A stretch of DNA of 64,000 nucleotides. Origin: Fibrobacter succinogenes. GTDB lineage: Bacteria; Fibrobacterota; Fibrobacteria; Fibrobacterales; Fibrobacteraceae. Below, piece after piece: positions 36,131 to 45,269 of the stretch; positions within the stretch are counted from its first letter, which is position 1; the number at the start of each line of letters is the position of its first letter. The position numbers and the translations under genes were made by a program. Below the pieces are notes generated by a model. The model worked only from the letters and a program-made list of their open reading frames with translations. It had not been told where the DNA came from and ran no database searches. The stretch spans positions 1 through 64,000 of the forward strand of contig NZ_CACZDK010000003.1 in NCBI RefSeq assembly GCF_902779965.1, given 5' to 3'.

Positions 36131-36171
36131 AATTCCCCAAATCTCATATTTTTAACAAGATTTGGGGAATT
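36131..36171. repeat. Inverted repeat, TTCCCCAAA arms, second copy
   Basis: AATTCCCCAAATCT (36131-36144) pairs perfectly with AGATTTGGGGAATT (36158-36171) across 13 bases. A lone further half (ATTCCCCCAAACT) lies near 36265. The small ORF overlapping this stretch is discounted. The rest of the 310-base spacer before scpA is AT-rich and featureless. Confidence 0.7.
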
Positions 36172-36309
36172 ATGTATTTTTTAGGAATTGAAATTTTATT
36201 GGACATTTCTGTGAACATTCCTATGAACTTTCTATTTGTGGTTCATTTCCGTAATAGCAGGCAACAATTCCCCCAAACTCCCCCCGTCTAATTTCTATAT
36301 TATCGCCCA

Positions 36310-38460
36310 ATGGTTGATTCCGAAGTTCTTGAGCAAGAAGACTACGAGGTTAAAATCGGTTCGTTTAATGGGCCGATGGATTTGCTTGTCTATCTCGTTC
36401 AGAAAAAGGAAATGACGCTAGACCAGATTCCCATTGCAGAAATCGCAGATGACTTTCTCAAGTGGGTGAACGAGTATTCCGAAACAGACCTTTCCAAGGC
36501 GGGCGACTTCTTGTTTATGGCAAGCCGCTTGATGGCGCTCAAGGTGCAGGAGTTGCTCCCAGCCGAAGAACGCGATCCGGAGATGGAAGAGGAATACAAC
36601 GAAGACCGCGAAAAGCTCATGAAGGAAATGTTGGAATACCAGCGTTTCAAGCAGGTCGCAAGCGGTCTCCAGGAAATGGAAGCGAAGAACTTCGGAACGT
36701 ATTCCCGTGGGCGCCTCGAAAAGACGCAGAGCGATGATGACACGCTCGCCGATGCAAACATTTGGCAGCTTTTCCGCGCTTACCAAAAGAGCTTAAAGAC
36801 AAAGATTTCCGAGACGATCCACCATATTGAATTGGACTATGTGACGATTCAGGACCGTCAGCAGGCGATCAACAACTTCTTGAACGTGCATGGACGTGCG
36901 CTTTTTGAAGACTTGCTCGACAACGATTCACACCCGATTGTCGCGGCGGTGACGTTCATGGCTATGCTCGAAATGATCAAGACGGACGATATCGTTTTCC
37001 GTCAGAGCGAACTTTTCGGACCGATTTGGATTTACCGCAAGAAGAACAATCCCGAGTATGCCGACGAAATGGCGCACGAGACTGTGTTCTTCAGCAAGGA
37101 TCCCGAAGTCAAGTCGGGCCTTGTCGATACCATCCGCAGCCAGGCAATTGCACGTTCCAAGGAAAAGAGCGTGGGCGACCTTGCCGCGACGATGCGCGAG
37201 GCCGTCCTTTGGACGGAGCGTGGCAGGAACGTTACGGACGAAGACCTCAATGCAATGTTGGAAGGTCGCGAAGATATTTCCGAAGTGCAGGACAATCCGT
37301 TTGCCGACATGATTGCGGAAGCGGATGCCGCCGAAGGTGCAATGCAGGCAGCAAGCGCCCTCGCTGGAGACACAAGTGTTCCTGGCCAAGATGCCGCGCA
37401 GTCAACGAATCAAGTTCCCGCGCAACTCGCGACCGCAGAAAGCACAGAAACTGCACCGAGTCAAGATGCAAGCGACACAAGTCCGGTTCAAGATTTCGCG
37501 CAGTCCGCAGAGGCATCCGCTAGCGAAAACGCAGCAATTCCGGTTCAAGACTTCGCGCAATCAGCAACGAACACCGCAAGCGAAGAAGAATCAATTCCAG
37601 CTTTCGAATCGTCAAGCATCGAAGATGAAGCTCCCGTGCTTACGCAGGGTTCGATTCCAGAATTCGGGACAAACAAAGAAACTGATTTTGAGGAACGCGC
37701 CCACACGTTCGAACCGGTGGACGAACCCGAAGAAGTCGCGGATTTCGAAAGCGCAGACGATTCTATCAGCGAACCCACAATCGTAGCAGGCAACATAAAC
37801 GATTTACAAGGCTTGAACGAAGATGCTGTCAAGCAGATGAGCGACGAAGAGTTTGCCGCCTTTATGCAAAAGGCCCAAGCTTTCTACGACAACTCTAGTT
37901 CTGCAACCGCCGCAACTACCGCGCAGTCTAGCGATGCACAGTGCACAACTTCCGCGCAATCAGCAACTCACTCTGCACAGCACTCATCAACTCCGGAATC
38001 GACATCCGCGCATTTTTCAAGCGATAACGATTCTCACACGCCGACGATTACAAAGTCTACAAGTTACGACTTTGCCGACGAAAAGCCGCACAATTCCTAT
38101 AGCTCATATACAAAGTCCGCGGCAGTTCAATCCGTACAAAAAGATGAGCCCGAAGAAGACAAGTATTCTTCTTACAGTTTCGGCAACGAAATGACAGACG
38201 AGGAATACATCGCCTACTTGAATCGCAGTGCCCGCGCAAGCCGCAAAGAAGAACCAAAGTCCGCGACATCCACATCAAGCGCAGCACTCGAGAAGCCGGC
38301 CGAAAGCAAGCCCGCGAAAAAGTCCGAACGCAAATCATTTATGCCCGAAGATGACGAAGGCGGCATGACCGACGAAGAATACCAAGCCTACCTCGCCGAA
38401 CACGGTGACGATGATGAAGACGAAGAAGGCCCCGTTGTTTACGGAGCCGGAAAAGAATAA
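36310..38460 (+). CDS. scpA: Segregation and condensation protein ScpA with long C-terminal tail
   Basis: ScpA is the kleisin subunit of the SMC-ScpAB condensin complex that organises the chromosome. Residues 10-260 are a recognisable ScpA (IGSFNGPMDLLVYLVQKKEM; AGDFLFMASRLMALKVQELL) and include the winged-helix end near 235. The protein then runs on for some 450 acidic, Ser/Ala/Gln-rich residues where ScpA is normally about 250-280 in all. The tail repeats the phrase QDFAQSA and, separately, three copies of a (T/S)DEE(Y/F)xA(Y/F) motif (near residues 513, 633 and 690). It looks disordered, perhaps with short binding motifs. No good ribosome site is seen before the ATG. scpB is not nearby. 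Confidence 0.88.
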   Translation: MVDSEVLEQEDYEVKIGSFNGPMDLLVYLVQKKEMTLDQIPIAEIADDFLKWVNEYSETDLSKAGDFLFMASRLMALKVQELLPAEERDPEMEEEYNEDREKLMKEMLEYQRFKQVASGLQEMEAKNFGTYSRGRLEKTQSDDDTLADANIWQLFRAYQKSLKTKISETIHHIELDYVTIQDRQQAINNFLNVHGRALFEDLLDNDSHPIVAAVTFMAMLEMIKTDDIVFRQSELFGPIWIYRKKNNPEYADEMAHETVFFSKDPEVKSGLVDTIRSQAIARSKEKSVGDLAATMREAVLWTERGRNVTDEDLNAMLEGREDISEVQDNPFADMIAEADAAEGAMQAASALAGDTSVPGQDAAQSTNQVPAQLATAESTETAPSQDASDTSPVQDFAQSAEASASENAAIPVQDFAQSATNTASEEESIPAFESSSIEDEAPVLTQGSIPEFGTNKETDFEERAHTFEPVDEPEEVADFESADDSISEPTIVAGNINDLQGLNEDAVKQMSDEEFAAFMQKAQAFYDNSSSATAATTAQSSDAQCTTSAQSATHSAQHSSTPESTSAHFSSDNDSHTPTITKSTSYDFADEKPHNSYSSYTKSAAVQSVQKDEPEEDKYSSYSFGNEMTDEEYIAYLNRSARASRKEEPKSATSTSSAALEKPAESKPAKKSERKSFMPEDDEGGMTDEEYQAYLAEHGDDDEDEEGPVVYGAGKE

Positions 38461-38476
38461 TCTTTTTTTAAAAGCG

Positions 38477-39109
38477 TTAGAGCAATTTTTTCACGCTCCA
38501 ACTTCTCATTTTATTTCCATCAGGGAGTAAAATGTCTCGTTCATCAAATACTTCGAGACCGTTCTTCCTATAAAATGCAAGGTTTTTCTCGGAGTTTGTA
38601 AACAAAGTCAATTCTTTGCCGCCATGTTCGCGAATATAGTCTTCCCAGAAAGCTATAAACTTTGAACCAACTCCCATCCTCTGGTACTCCGGATCCACCG
38701 TGACAGAGCTCGTGTACCAAATGTCCGAACCGGCGTGCTGGTAATCGTGACAAGGCTTATTTGCCAATGTATCCATAGCAAGCCAAGCATTCACACGCTT
38801 AATTTTCACGCCCCAATACACCAGTAGCCAACCGTGGAGCAAAAACTGTAGGACAGACGGTCTCTTGTAATTCGGATCGTCGATTTGAGCAAAAGCCACC
38901 ATCTTTCCATCGACTTTTGCAGTCAAAAAATGAGTCTTTCCAAAATTCGTCAGCCCCGCCCTATACTGCATGGACAAAAGCGCTTTGCGACGCTCTTCCG
39001 GATCAGGAAAAAAATTCGTAAAGTACTCATAAGTCATATAAGCTCTTGTCGCGAGCTCTACTGATTCCATCAGTTCTTCACGTTTCAATATACCAAACTC
39101 GATTTCCAT
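38477..39109 (-). CDS. GNAT family N-acetyltransferase
   Basis: A 210-residue GNAT acyltransferase. The acetyl-CoA-binding motif A is VDPEYQRMGVGSKFIAFWED, followed by ELTLFTNSEKNLAFYRKNGL, both typical. The substrate is unknown. The start at 39109 is chosen over an ATG six codons earlier because ACGGAG stands seven bases before it. It is convergent with scpA and 40 bases downstream of the zinc peptidase on the same strand, possibly in one transcript. Confidence 0.85.
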   Translation of the reverse strand: MEIEFGILKREELMESVELATRAYMTYEYFTNFFPDPEERRKALLSMQYRAGLTNFGKTHFLTAKVDGKMVAFAQIDDPNYKRPSVLQFLLHGWLLVYWGVKIKRVNAWLAMDTLANKPCHDYQHAGSDIWYTSSVTVDPEYQRMGVGSKFIAFWEDYIREHGGKELTLFTNSEKNLAFYRKNGLEVFDERDILLPDGNKMRSWSVKKLL

Positions 39110-39149
39110 AACATCGCTCCGTTCCATTCACACAAAATAGAGACTTTAT

Positions 39150-39866
39150 TTAATCGTCTCGTCGGCCGCCAATAAGCCCCGCACGATATGCCCAGTAAAG
39201 CAACTGCAAGATAGAAGAAATTGCAGCGGCGACGTACGTAAGACCAGCAGCAAAGAGGACGCCCGAAACGGTATTGTATTCGCGCCCCGGAGCAACGACT
39301 TCCATGCGAGCAAGAGCTTTTTTAGCGCGAGCAGATGCATCAAATTCAACAGGCACCGTCACCAGCGAGAAAAGCGTTGCAAGCCCAAAAAGCACAACGC
39401 CCACGATAGCAAGAGATTGACCAAGCGCCTTACCCATGCCCATGAGCATAATGCCAATAATCACAAGCCACGGCCCAAGATTCGAACCGATATTTGCAGC
39501 CGGAACAATCGCCGAGCGGAGCCACAGCGGGAAGTATCCCTGAGCATGTTGAATCGCATGTCCGACTTCGTGTGCGGCAACACCTGCGGCACTTGCGTTG
39601 CGACCAGAATAAACTTCGGGTGACAAGTTGAGAGTCTTGTTCAACGGATTGTAATGGTCCGAAAGGAACCCCTGGTGCTTGAGCACTTTTACATCGGTAA
39701 TGCCCGCTTCCATAAGGATTGCCTTGGCGACATCTGCACCCGAAAGTCCGCTAGAAATATTGACTTTTTGGCCTGCAGCAAAGCGTGTCTTGACAAGCAA
39801 AGATACGGCGCCCGAAAGAACGAGCGTTACCACAAGAATCAACATGTATAAAGGATCGAACATCAT
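39150..39866 (-). CDS. Zinc-dependent membrane peptidase (YugP-like)
   Basis: A 238-residue neutral zinc metallopeptidase of the Zn_peptidase_2 (YugP-like) family. The metal motif HEVGHAIQHA is near residue 98. Membrane helices are at 8-27 and in the C-terminal half (about 120-175 and 205-235). A small protein of this kind sits in the cytoplasmic membrane; its target is unknown. The ATG-ATG start is directly abutted by a ten-unit heptad array, with no Shine-Dalgarno sequence. Confidence 0.88.
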   Translation of the reverse strand: MMFDPLYMLILVVTLVLSGAVSLLVKTRFAAGQKVNISSGLSGADVAKAILMEAGITDVKVLKHQGFLSDHYNPLNKTLNLSPEVYSGRNASAAGVAAHEVGHAIQHAQGYFPLWLRSAIVPAANIGSNLGPWLVIIGIMLMGMGKALGQSLAIVGVVLFGLATLFSLVTVPVEFDASARAKKALARMEVVAPGREYNTVSGVLFAAGLTYVAAAISSILQLLYWAYRAGLIGGRRDD

Positions 39867-39935
39867 AGTTAGGTAATAGGTTTTAGGTTATAGGTTTTAG
39901 TTACTAGTTTCTAGTTACTAGTTAATAGTTACTCC
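39866..39935. repeat. Ten-unit heptad array abutting a start codon
   Basis: Ten 7-base units in register: TAGTTAG, GTAATAG, GTTTTAG, GTTATAG, GTTTTAG, TTACTAG, TTTCTAG, TTACTAG, TTAATAG, TTACTCC. Nine of the ten units carry TAG at one fixed place. The first base is part of the peptidase start codon. A hairpin GCCC/GGGC (39936-39946) and an inverted TAGTAACTA follow. This is the longest array in the window. Confidence 0.88.
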
Positions 39936-40051
39936 GCCCTTCGGGCTAGTAACTAGCTTTTCATCATTACGTTTACACAAATGTAATTTACAAAAAGAAT
40001 GGCAAAAGCGTCTGTGACTACGTCACTCTTTTTTGCTTACAGTATCCGTTT

Positions 40052-41233
40052 TTACATATCACCGGTGGTAAAATGGCTTTTATCGCGCAAATGTGTGAGG
40101 AACATTCCCAAAATCAAGTAGATAACTGACTGAATAGCAAGCAAATACAATTTTGGCGCCACATCGTAAATGTCTCCGCCCATTTGCTCAATCGAAAGCC
40201 AGGCGGGCACTGCAAAGGTACTCGGCAAGATGTACGAGATTGCCACCATCCAGTTCGGCATCAAATAAGCAGGCCAACTGAAATTCGCGAGGAACAGTAT
40301 CGGAATGGATAAGTTCAAGAAAAGCTGCATGCTCGATTCACGGTGCAAAAAGACCTGTGAAAGACACATCCCGAAGTTAATGACCGACGAAAGGAACACA
40401 ATTGCAAATACCATCATCGGCAAGAGTTCACCGCGACGCGGAAAATCAAAGAGGTTGTAGATAAAGCAATGGTAGAAGAGGATGAACCCGCAATAATGCA
40501 AGAAATACGCCAGCGAACGCCCCAAGTAACGATAAGGCAAACTTTCGTTCTCGACTTCGGAATAACGCTGGTTCCTGCGGAAACGACGATGACCGCGAGC
40601 GCCGCCCATAACGCAGATGCCGATAATCAACGATTGTTGCAATATCACCACGAGTACGCTAGGAACAACATAATTCGAGTAGCTACCTGTATTGTTGAAC
40701 ATTGTTTGTATTGATAGCGGCATCGGGTCGCGCATCGCCATCGCTTTTGCCGAGGGCACTTTTTTGCCAAGCGCAATGGCCTTGACTTTACTGACCGCAC
40801 CGACCGTCAACGCACACGTCGAGAACGCGGTACCGATTGTACCATGGAGCATCACGTAGGCGCCATGCGTAAAGATGTTTATCTTTGTCGGCTTCTTGTT
40901 CAGCAAGTCCTTTTCCATGTTCTCTGGAATGACCATGAAACCAAAAATGTCTTCGCTCGCCATAGCGGTTTCCGCTTCGAGCATGTCATTGTAAACAGCC
41001 TTGACTTCGACCTGTTGCGTTGCAGATGCCATTCGCGTAAGTTCCCTAGACTTTGCGGAATGGTCCAAATCTACGACCGCCACCGGCACACGAGTCACAG
41101 TCTGATTCATATACGCCGTCGGATAATAGAACGCATAGAGGACCCCAGCGACAACAAGCAAAAGCACTGCCGCAGGATCAGTGAAGAACAACTTCCATTC
41201 CGTCAATGTCACTTTCAAAAGACGACTAATCAT
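40052..41233 (-). CDS. ABC-2 type transporter permease
   Basis: A 393-residue permease of the ABC-2/YhhJ-YbhR kind: one N-terminal helix, a large extracytoplasmic domain (about 40-200), then five helices toward the C-terminus. Such permeases pair as two half-transporters for drugs, lipids or polymers. Its start overlaps the end of the other permease by eight bases, indicating coupled translation. No ATP-binding subunit is encoded in this operon, so the ATPase must be supplied from elsewhere. It is the last gene of the four-gene operon. Confidence 0.85.
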   Translation of the reverse strand: MISRLLKVTLTEWKLFFTDPAAVLLLVVAGVLYAFYYPTAYMNQTVTRVPVAVVDLDHSAKSRELTRMASATQQVEVKAVYNDMLEAETAMASEDIFGFMVIPENMEKDLLNKKPTKINIFTHGAYVMLHGTIGTAFSTCALTVGAVSKVKAIALGKKVPSAKAMAMRDPMPLSIQTMFNNTGSYSNYVVPSVLVVILQQSLIIGICVMGGARGHRRFRRNQRYSEVENESLPYRYLGRSLAYFLHYCGFILFYHCFIYNLFDFPRRGELLPMMVFAIVFLSSVINFGMCLSQVFLHRESSMQLFLNLSIPILFLANFSWPAYLMPNWMVAISYILPSTFAVPAWLSIEQMGGDIYDVAPKLYLLAIQSVIYLILGMFLTHLRDKSHFTTGDM

Positions 41234-42443
41234 TTTTTCGCCTCCTGATTTTCTCTAGCACACTTTTAAACAGCGCATCTACGGTAATCTCGCCATTTTC
41301 TTCGACAACGACCGGCATTTGCGAATCGTGTTTCAAGCGGTACTGCCAGCGGAGCACCATCGTAAGACAGCCAAATAGAGTCCAGAAGAGCGCCATGCCA
41401 GCCATCAACTTGATGACCTCCCAAGATGCAGCCATACCGACATCGCCAAGGAGCATCATGGACTGCACACGCAGCACATGCGTTAGCGGGAGCACAAACG
41501 CAAAGCAACGCACTGCAAATGGCATTGCCATCACGGGGAACGTCTGACCGGCAAATGCAAACGCAGGGCCGCCAATCACGCCCGAAACGCCTGTAGCAAT
41601 ACGCATCACGCCAGTCACACCTACAAATACCATTCCCGCCCCCACACAGCAAATCACCATCAAGAGTTGCGCCACGGAGACCATCACAAATTCTTCAAAG
41701 CCCATCGGCATGAGCATGCGGTGCGTGTACGCATAACAGCCCATGTATTCAAGCCAAAGAATGATAACGGCAGGAACAAATGAAGCAACGCCAAGCGTCA
41801 CCCAAGAACGTTCTGCATACTGGTAAAATTCACGAACGCGCTTGTCACGCAACGGGAACGAAGCGATATATACCGCTACAAGCATGGCCGCCAAGTGGAA
41901 CATGGCAGACACAAGCCCAAGCGCCAAGAATCCCTGATAATTGCCTTCGATATTACCGACTGAATGGATTTCTGTTTTTATAGGATCTTCAAACGAAGCG
42001 GTGAAAAGTTCCGAACCCACATCGGTAAGAACTGCACGAATTTCCTTTGTTGCAAACATGTTCGTGAGGTAATTTTGACCGCTGGAATAAACGGGAATCA
42101 CAGGCGCTTCAAGGCGGAGTGCACGGCGTTCCAATTCATTCGGGAACACGATAAACGTTTGCAAATCACCGCGAATGACCGCATGTTCGCATTCGCTCAT
42201 GTCATGGCACAACAATTTCACATCGAGCACCGGGCTAGACTGGAGAGCCATTTCCAGCCTATCAGCGAGCTGGCTATTATCTTGCTTGACAATACCAATC
42301 GGGATGTGCTGTACAATTTGAGAAGAGAACATCTCCAGCATGAACACGGAGACGCCCACGGGAAGTACAGCAAGAATCATCCACAAAACAAGTTTGTGGC
42401 CGAAATAAATCTTCCCAATTGTCTTTAAAAGGCCTTTCAGCAC
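41226..42443 (-). CDS. ABC-2 type transporter permease
   Basis: The second, paralogous permease (405 residues) with the same plan: N-terminal helix 18-38, an extracytoplasmic domain with QIVQHIPIGIVKQDNSQLAD, then a C-terminal helix bundle. Two such permeases with an HlyD adaptor and a TolC-type channel match the YhbFSR/YhiI-YhhJ style of tripartite ABC export. It starts 19 bases after the adaptor gene. A nucleotide-binding protein is absent. Confidence 0.86.
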   Translation of the reverse strand: MLKGLLKTIGKIYFGHKLVLWMILAVLPVGVSVFMLEMFSSQIVQHIPIGIVKQDNSQLADRLEMALQSSPVLDVKLLCHDMSECEHAVIRGDLQTFIVFPNELERRALRLEAPVIPVYSSGQNYLTNMFATKEIRAVLTDVGSELFTASFEDPIKTEIHSVGNIEGNYQGFLALGLVSAMFHLAAMLVAVYIASFPLRDKRVREFYQYAERSWVTLGVASFVPAVIILWLEYMGCYAYTHRMLMPMGFEEFVMVSVAQLLMVICCVGAGMVFVGVTGVMRIATGVSGVIGGPAFAFAGQTFPVMAMPFAVRCFAFVLPLTHVLRVQSMMLLGDVGMAASWEVIKLMAGMALFWTLFGCLTMVLRWQYRLKHDSQMPVVVEENGEITVDALFKSVLEKIRRRKND

Positions 42444-42462
42444 AATAACCTTCTATCCAAGC

Positions 42463-43461
42463 TTACTGAATGTCGTCAACAGGGAACAGAACGCTCATGC
42501 CCGGGCGGAGGTTCGGGACCTTGTGGGTCGGACGCATACGGACTTCGAACGTCTTGAGGTCAAAGCCCGAGCTTTCCTTGGAGCTACGCCATGTGGCATA
42601 ATCGCCGACAGAAGCAATGTAGCTTACGACCATTTCAACCGTCTTGTCGAGAGCCGGAACCTGGAGATAGAACTTTTTGCCCTTGAACACATTCTTGAGG
42701 TAATCTTCGCGGAGGTGGAAAACCGCCCAAGAATCGTTCAAATCTGTAACCGCAATAATCGGCATGCCGGAGCCAACGACTTCGCCTTCTTCGGCAAGTT
42801 TCAGCGAGACTTCACCAGAAATCGGTGTGCGGATCCTGGTTTCTTCGAGGTAGGCATCAACTTCGGCATTGGCACCTTTTGCCTGCAACACAAGAGCGTT
42901 TGCGGCAGCCTTGTCTTCGCTACGGGCACCGGCAAGAGCCTGATTGTATTGGGCACGGGCGGCATCGGCAGCAGACTGAGAAGCCTTCATCTGCGTTTCA
43001 GCTTCGTCACGTTTCTGGAGCGGGAGCACACCTTCGTTGTAGAGTTTTTGAACACGGTTGTAAGTGTTCTTTGCAAGTGTTGCAGCTTCTTGAGCGCGGT
43101 CCGCCATTGCCTTGAGTGCAGTAATATCTTCGCTACGGGCACCATTGCGAGCCTTGCTAGCCTGAGCCTTGGCGGCACCGAGAGCACCCTGAGCCTGAAT
43201 CTTTTTCGCTTCGATTTCCGGGCTGCTAATCACAGCGACCAAAGAATCCTTGCGAACCATGTCGCCTTCGTGAACTAGCAATTTTTCAATGCGGCCCGGA
43301 ACCTTGCCAGCCACAAGCACGCGGCGGGCTTCCATCTGGCCTTGCAAGAACTGTTCGCGCGGTTGCGTTGCAAACTGTTGGAGCTGGGAAATTCCCATAA
43401 TAACCAACACAATCAAAGCAAGTACAACTATAACTTTTCCAATCATCTTTAACGCGTTCAT
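42463..43461 (-). CDS. HlyD-type periplasmic adaptor (membrane fusion protein)
   Basis: A 332-residue adaptor linking the inner-membrane permeases to the outer-membrane channel. It has an N-terminal anchor helix (8-27), a lipoyl-like first half (AGKVPGRIEKLLVHEGDMV), a long alpha-helical hairpin (about 85-205), then RIRTPISGEVSLKLAEEGE closing the lipoyl domain and beta-barrel domains to the end. Its ATG overlaps the stop of the TolC-type gene as TAATG, with GGAG upstream, so translation is coupled. The cargo cannot be told. Confidence 0.9.
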   Translation of the reverse strand: MNALKMIGKVIVVLALIVLVIMGISQLQQFATQPREQFLQGQMEARRVLVAGKVPGRIEKLLVHEGDMVRKDSLVAVISSPEIEAKKIQAQGALGAAKAQASKARNGARSEDITALKAMADRAQEAATLAKNTYNRVQKLYNEGVLPLQKRDEAETQMKASQSAADAARAQYNQALAGARSEDKAAANALVLQAKGANAEVDAYLEETRIRTPISGEVSLKLAEEGEVVGSGMPIIAVTDLNDSWAVFHLREDYLKNVFKGKKFYLQVPALDKTVEMVVSYIASVGDYATWRSSKESSGFDLKTFEVRMRPTHKVPNLRPGMSVLFPVDDIQ

Positions 43462-45077
43462 TATTTATTCTCCGTTTCTAAATTTTCGGTTGCAGCGTTC
43501 GTCGAAGCATCAACCGGTTTTTCTACAACAAGCTGCTTGGAAACAAGAACCGTCCCTGCCGTCGAGACCTCGCCCGCTGCTTCGAGAAGCCCAAGCCAAG
43601 CAATAACGGCATCGTAATGAGCCTTGAGGTCGGCCACCTGCAAGCGGGAAAGCGCAAGTTCCGCATCCACCACATCAAGGCCTGTTGCAAGCCCAGCTTC
43701 GTAGGCCTTGTTCTGGCTGCGCAATGCTTCGTCGGCAAGCTCGCGCGTCTTGGCGAGGCTTGCAAGCCTACCCTTTGCATGTTCTAGTTCGCGCCAACGC
43801 TTTTCGACCAGGAGTTTCAAATTGTCAATCGTTTCTTCTTCGAGGCTACCCAAGGAACGGTCCATGGCCTTTGCAGAACTGACCTTGGCGCGGGTATCGC
43901 CACCCTTGAAAATGTCCCACTGCAACTTAGCGCCAAGCGCCCATTCCGGTTCCAAAAGCGTCAAATCCTTCGTGTAAAGTTCCTTGTAGCCAAACAACGC
44001 AACAGTCGGGAAATAGTCGGCACGAGCAGCTCTAATCGCATTCTGATTGCGTTTGCGTTCTATGCGCAACTGACGGAGCCCCGGATGTTTGTCAATGGCA
44101 AGCGCCTTGAATTCATCCATCGTGCGGATACCTTCCGGAGATTCCACCGGCGTCGTTGCGGTAAGGCTTGTGTCCGTGTGCAAGAGGCTTGCAAGCGCCA
44201 TACGGGCCAAGGACTGGTCACGGAGTGCATCTTCGTATGCGTTTTCAGCTTCGGCCAAGGCTACTTCGGCACGGAGGCGTTCGGTCTTGCTAATCTGGCC
44301 GCCTTCTTCAAGTTTCTTGGAGCGTTCCAGATGTTCGGCAAGGTCCTTCTTGGTCGTTTCGCGCATTCCTACGAGCTCTTCGCACAGGCGAAGCGTAAAA
44401 TACTTTGTCGCCACATCCATGAGGACCGTGTTCTGCGCCATTTCGAATTCAGCCTTGCGGGCGTTCACATTTTCCTTGGCGGCATCGTAAGCGGAATAAA
44501 TCTTGAGGCCTGTAAAAATCGGCCACACAACGGTAAGGCGAGCGTTAAAGAACCAATCGTCTTGCACCTTCATGTTGAAATCGGCATCGTTGATATTCTT
44601 TGTCGCTGCAGCACCATACTGTTCTGCAGTCTGCTGGGCAAACGCTTCCGGAGAACTTGTGCCGATTTTTTCTTTAAGCGTTTTTTCTGCAAAAGCCTTT
44701 GCCTGGGCTTCAGGCAATTTTTGAGCAAGAGCACCCTCGTAAGCCTGCTTGTAGCCATCCGAAGCCTTGTTATAGGCATCGATATAAGCCTTGGAATAAG
44801 CGGCAGCGCCAGCAATATCGCCAAGCGGTTGCTGGATGCGGCCAAGATCTATCGAAATCGGGTCATTGATTTTAGTAATGCCCGCCGAGAGGCTTACCGT
44901 CGGGAGGAAACGGGCAAAAGCTTCATCCTTGCCACTTTCGGCAATGTCCACTTTCGCCTTTTCAGCCTTGATTTTGGAATTGTTGGCCATGGCCATATCC
45001 AGCGCATCTTGCAAAGAAAGCGCTGCAGCATTACAGGCCACGCAACTACTGAGAATAAAAGCAAAGTACCGTTTCAT
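43461..45077 (-). CDS. TolC-family outer-membrane efflux protein
   Basis: A 538-residue outer-membrane factor, first gene of the export operon. The signal peptide MKRYFAFILSSCVACNAAA is followed by the paired outer-membrane-efflux repeats (ALSLQDALDMAMANNSKIKA; ALAIDKHPGLRQLRIERKRN) and long helices. An Ala/Tyr/Lys-rich insertion sits at about 85-160 in the first half. The start at 45077 gives a proper signal peptide, unlike the longer reading 20 codons earlier. The tail after residue 500 is Thr/Glu-rich. Confidence 0.9.
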   Translation of the reverse strand: MKRYFAFILSSCVACNAAALSLQDALDMAMANNSKIKAEKAKVDIAESGKDEAFARFLPTVSLSAGITKINDPISIDLGRIQQPLGDIAGAAAYSKAYIDAYNKASDGYKQAYEGALAQKLPEAQAKAFAEKTLKEKIGTSSPEAFAQQTAEQYGAAATKNINDADFNMKVQDDWFFNARLTVVWPIFTGLKIYSAYDAAKENVNARKAEFEMAQNTVLMDVATKYFTLRLCEELVGMRETTKKDLAEHLERSKKLEEGGQISKTERLRAEVALAEAENAYEDALRDQSLARMALASLLHTDTSLTATTPVESPEGIRTMDEFKALAIDKHPGLRQLRIERKRNQNAIRAARADYFPTVALFGYKELYTKDLTLLEPEWALGAKLQWDIFKGGDTRAKVSSAKAMDRSLGSLEEETIDNLKLLVEKRWRELEHAKGRLASLAKTRELADEALRSQNKAYEAGLATGLDVVDAELALSRLQVADLKAHYDAVIAWLGLLEAAGEVSTAGTVLVSKQLVVEKPVDASTNAATENLETENK

Positions 45078-45149
45078 AGCTACATTAATAATACAAAAAG
45101 ATGTCAACAGTAGCAATTCCAAAAAGGCGCAATCCACTCATGTAATAAA

Positions 45150-45178
45150 AAAAGTTCCGACAAAATGTCGGAACTTTT
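45150..45178 (-). terminator. Terminator of the VTC operon
   Basis: AAAAGTTCCGAC, loop AAAAT, GTCGGAACTTTT: a 12-bp stem with a T-run on the minus strand, 92 bases past the lamin-tail gene stop and before the TolC-type gene. Confidence 0.85.
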
Positions 45179-45269
45179 GGCGTAAAACTCAAAAAGAATA
45201 ATTGTAGCTGTGAAATGACAGGATCCCCTCCCGCGTTTCACTTGGTCGAGGATGACTGTACGAGTAACT

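Noticed and set aside
35996-36184. 62-codon frame after the ORF6N gene
   Set aside because: It is built from the palindromes and has no ribosome site or codon bias.
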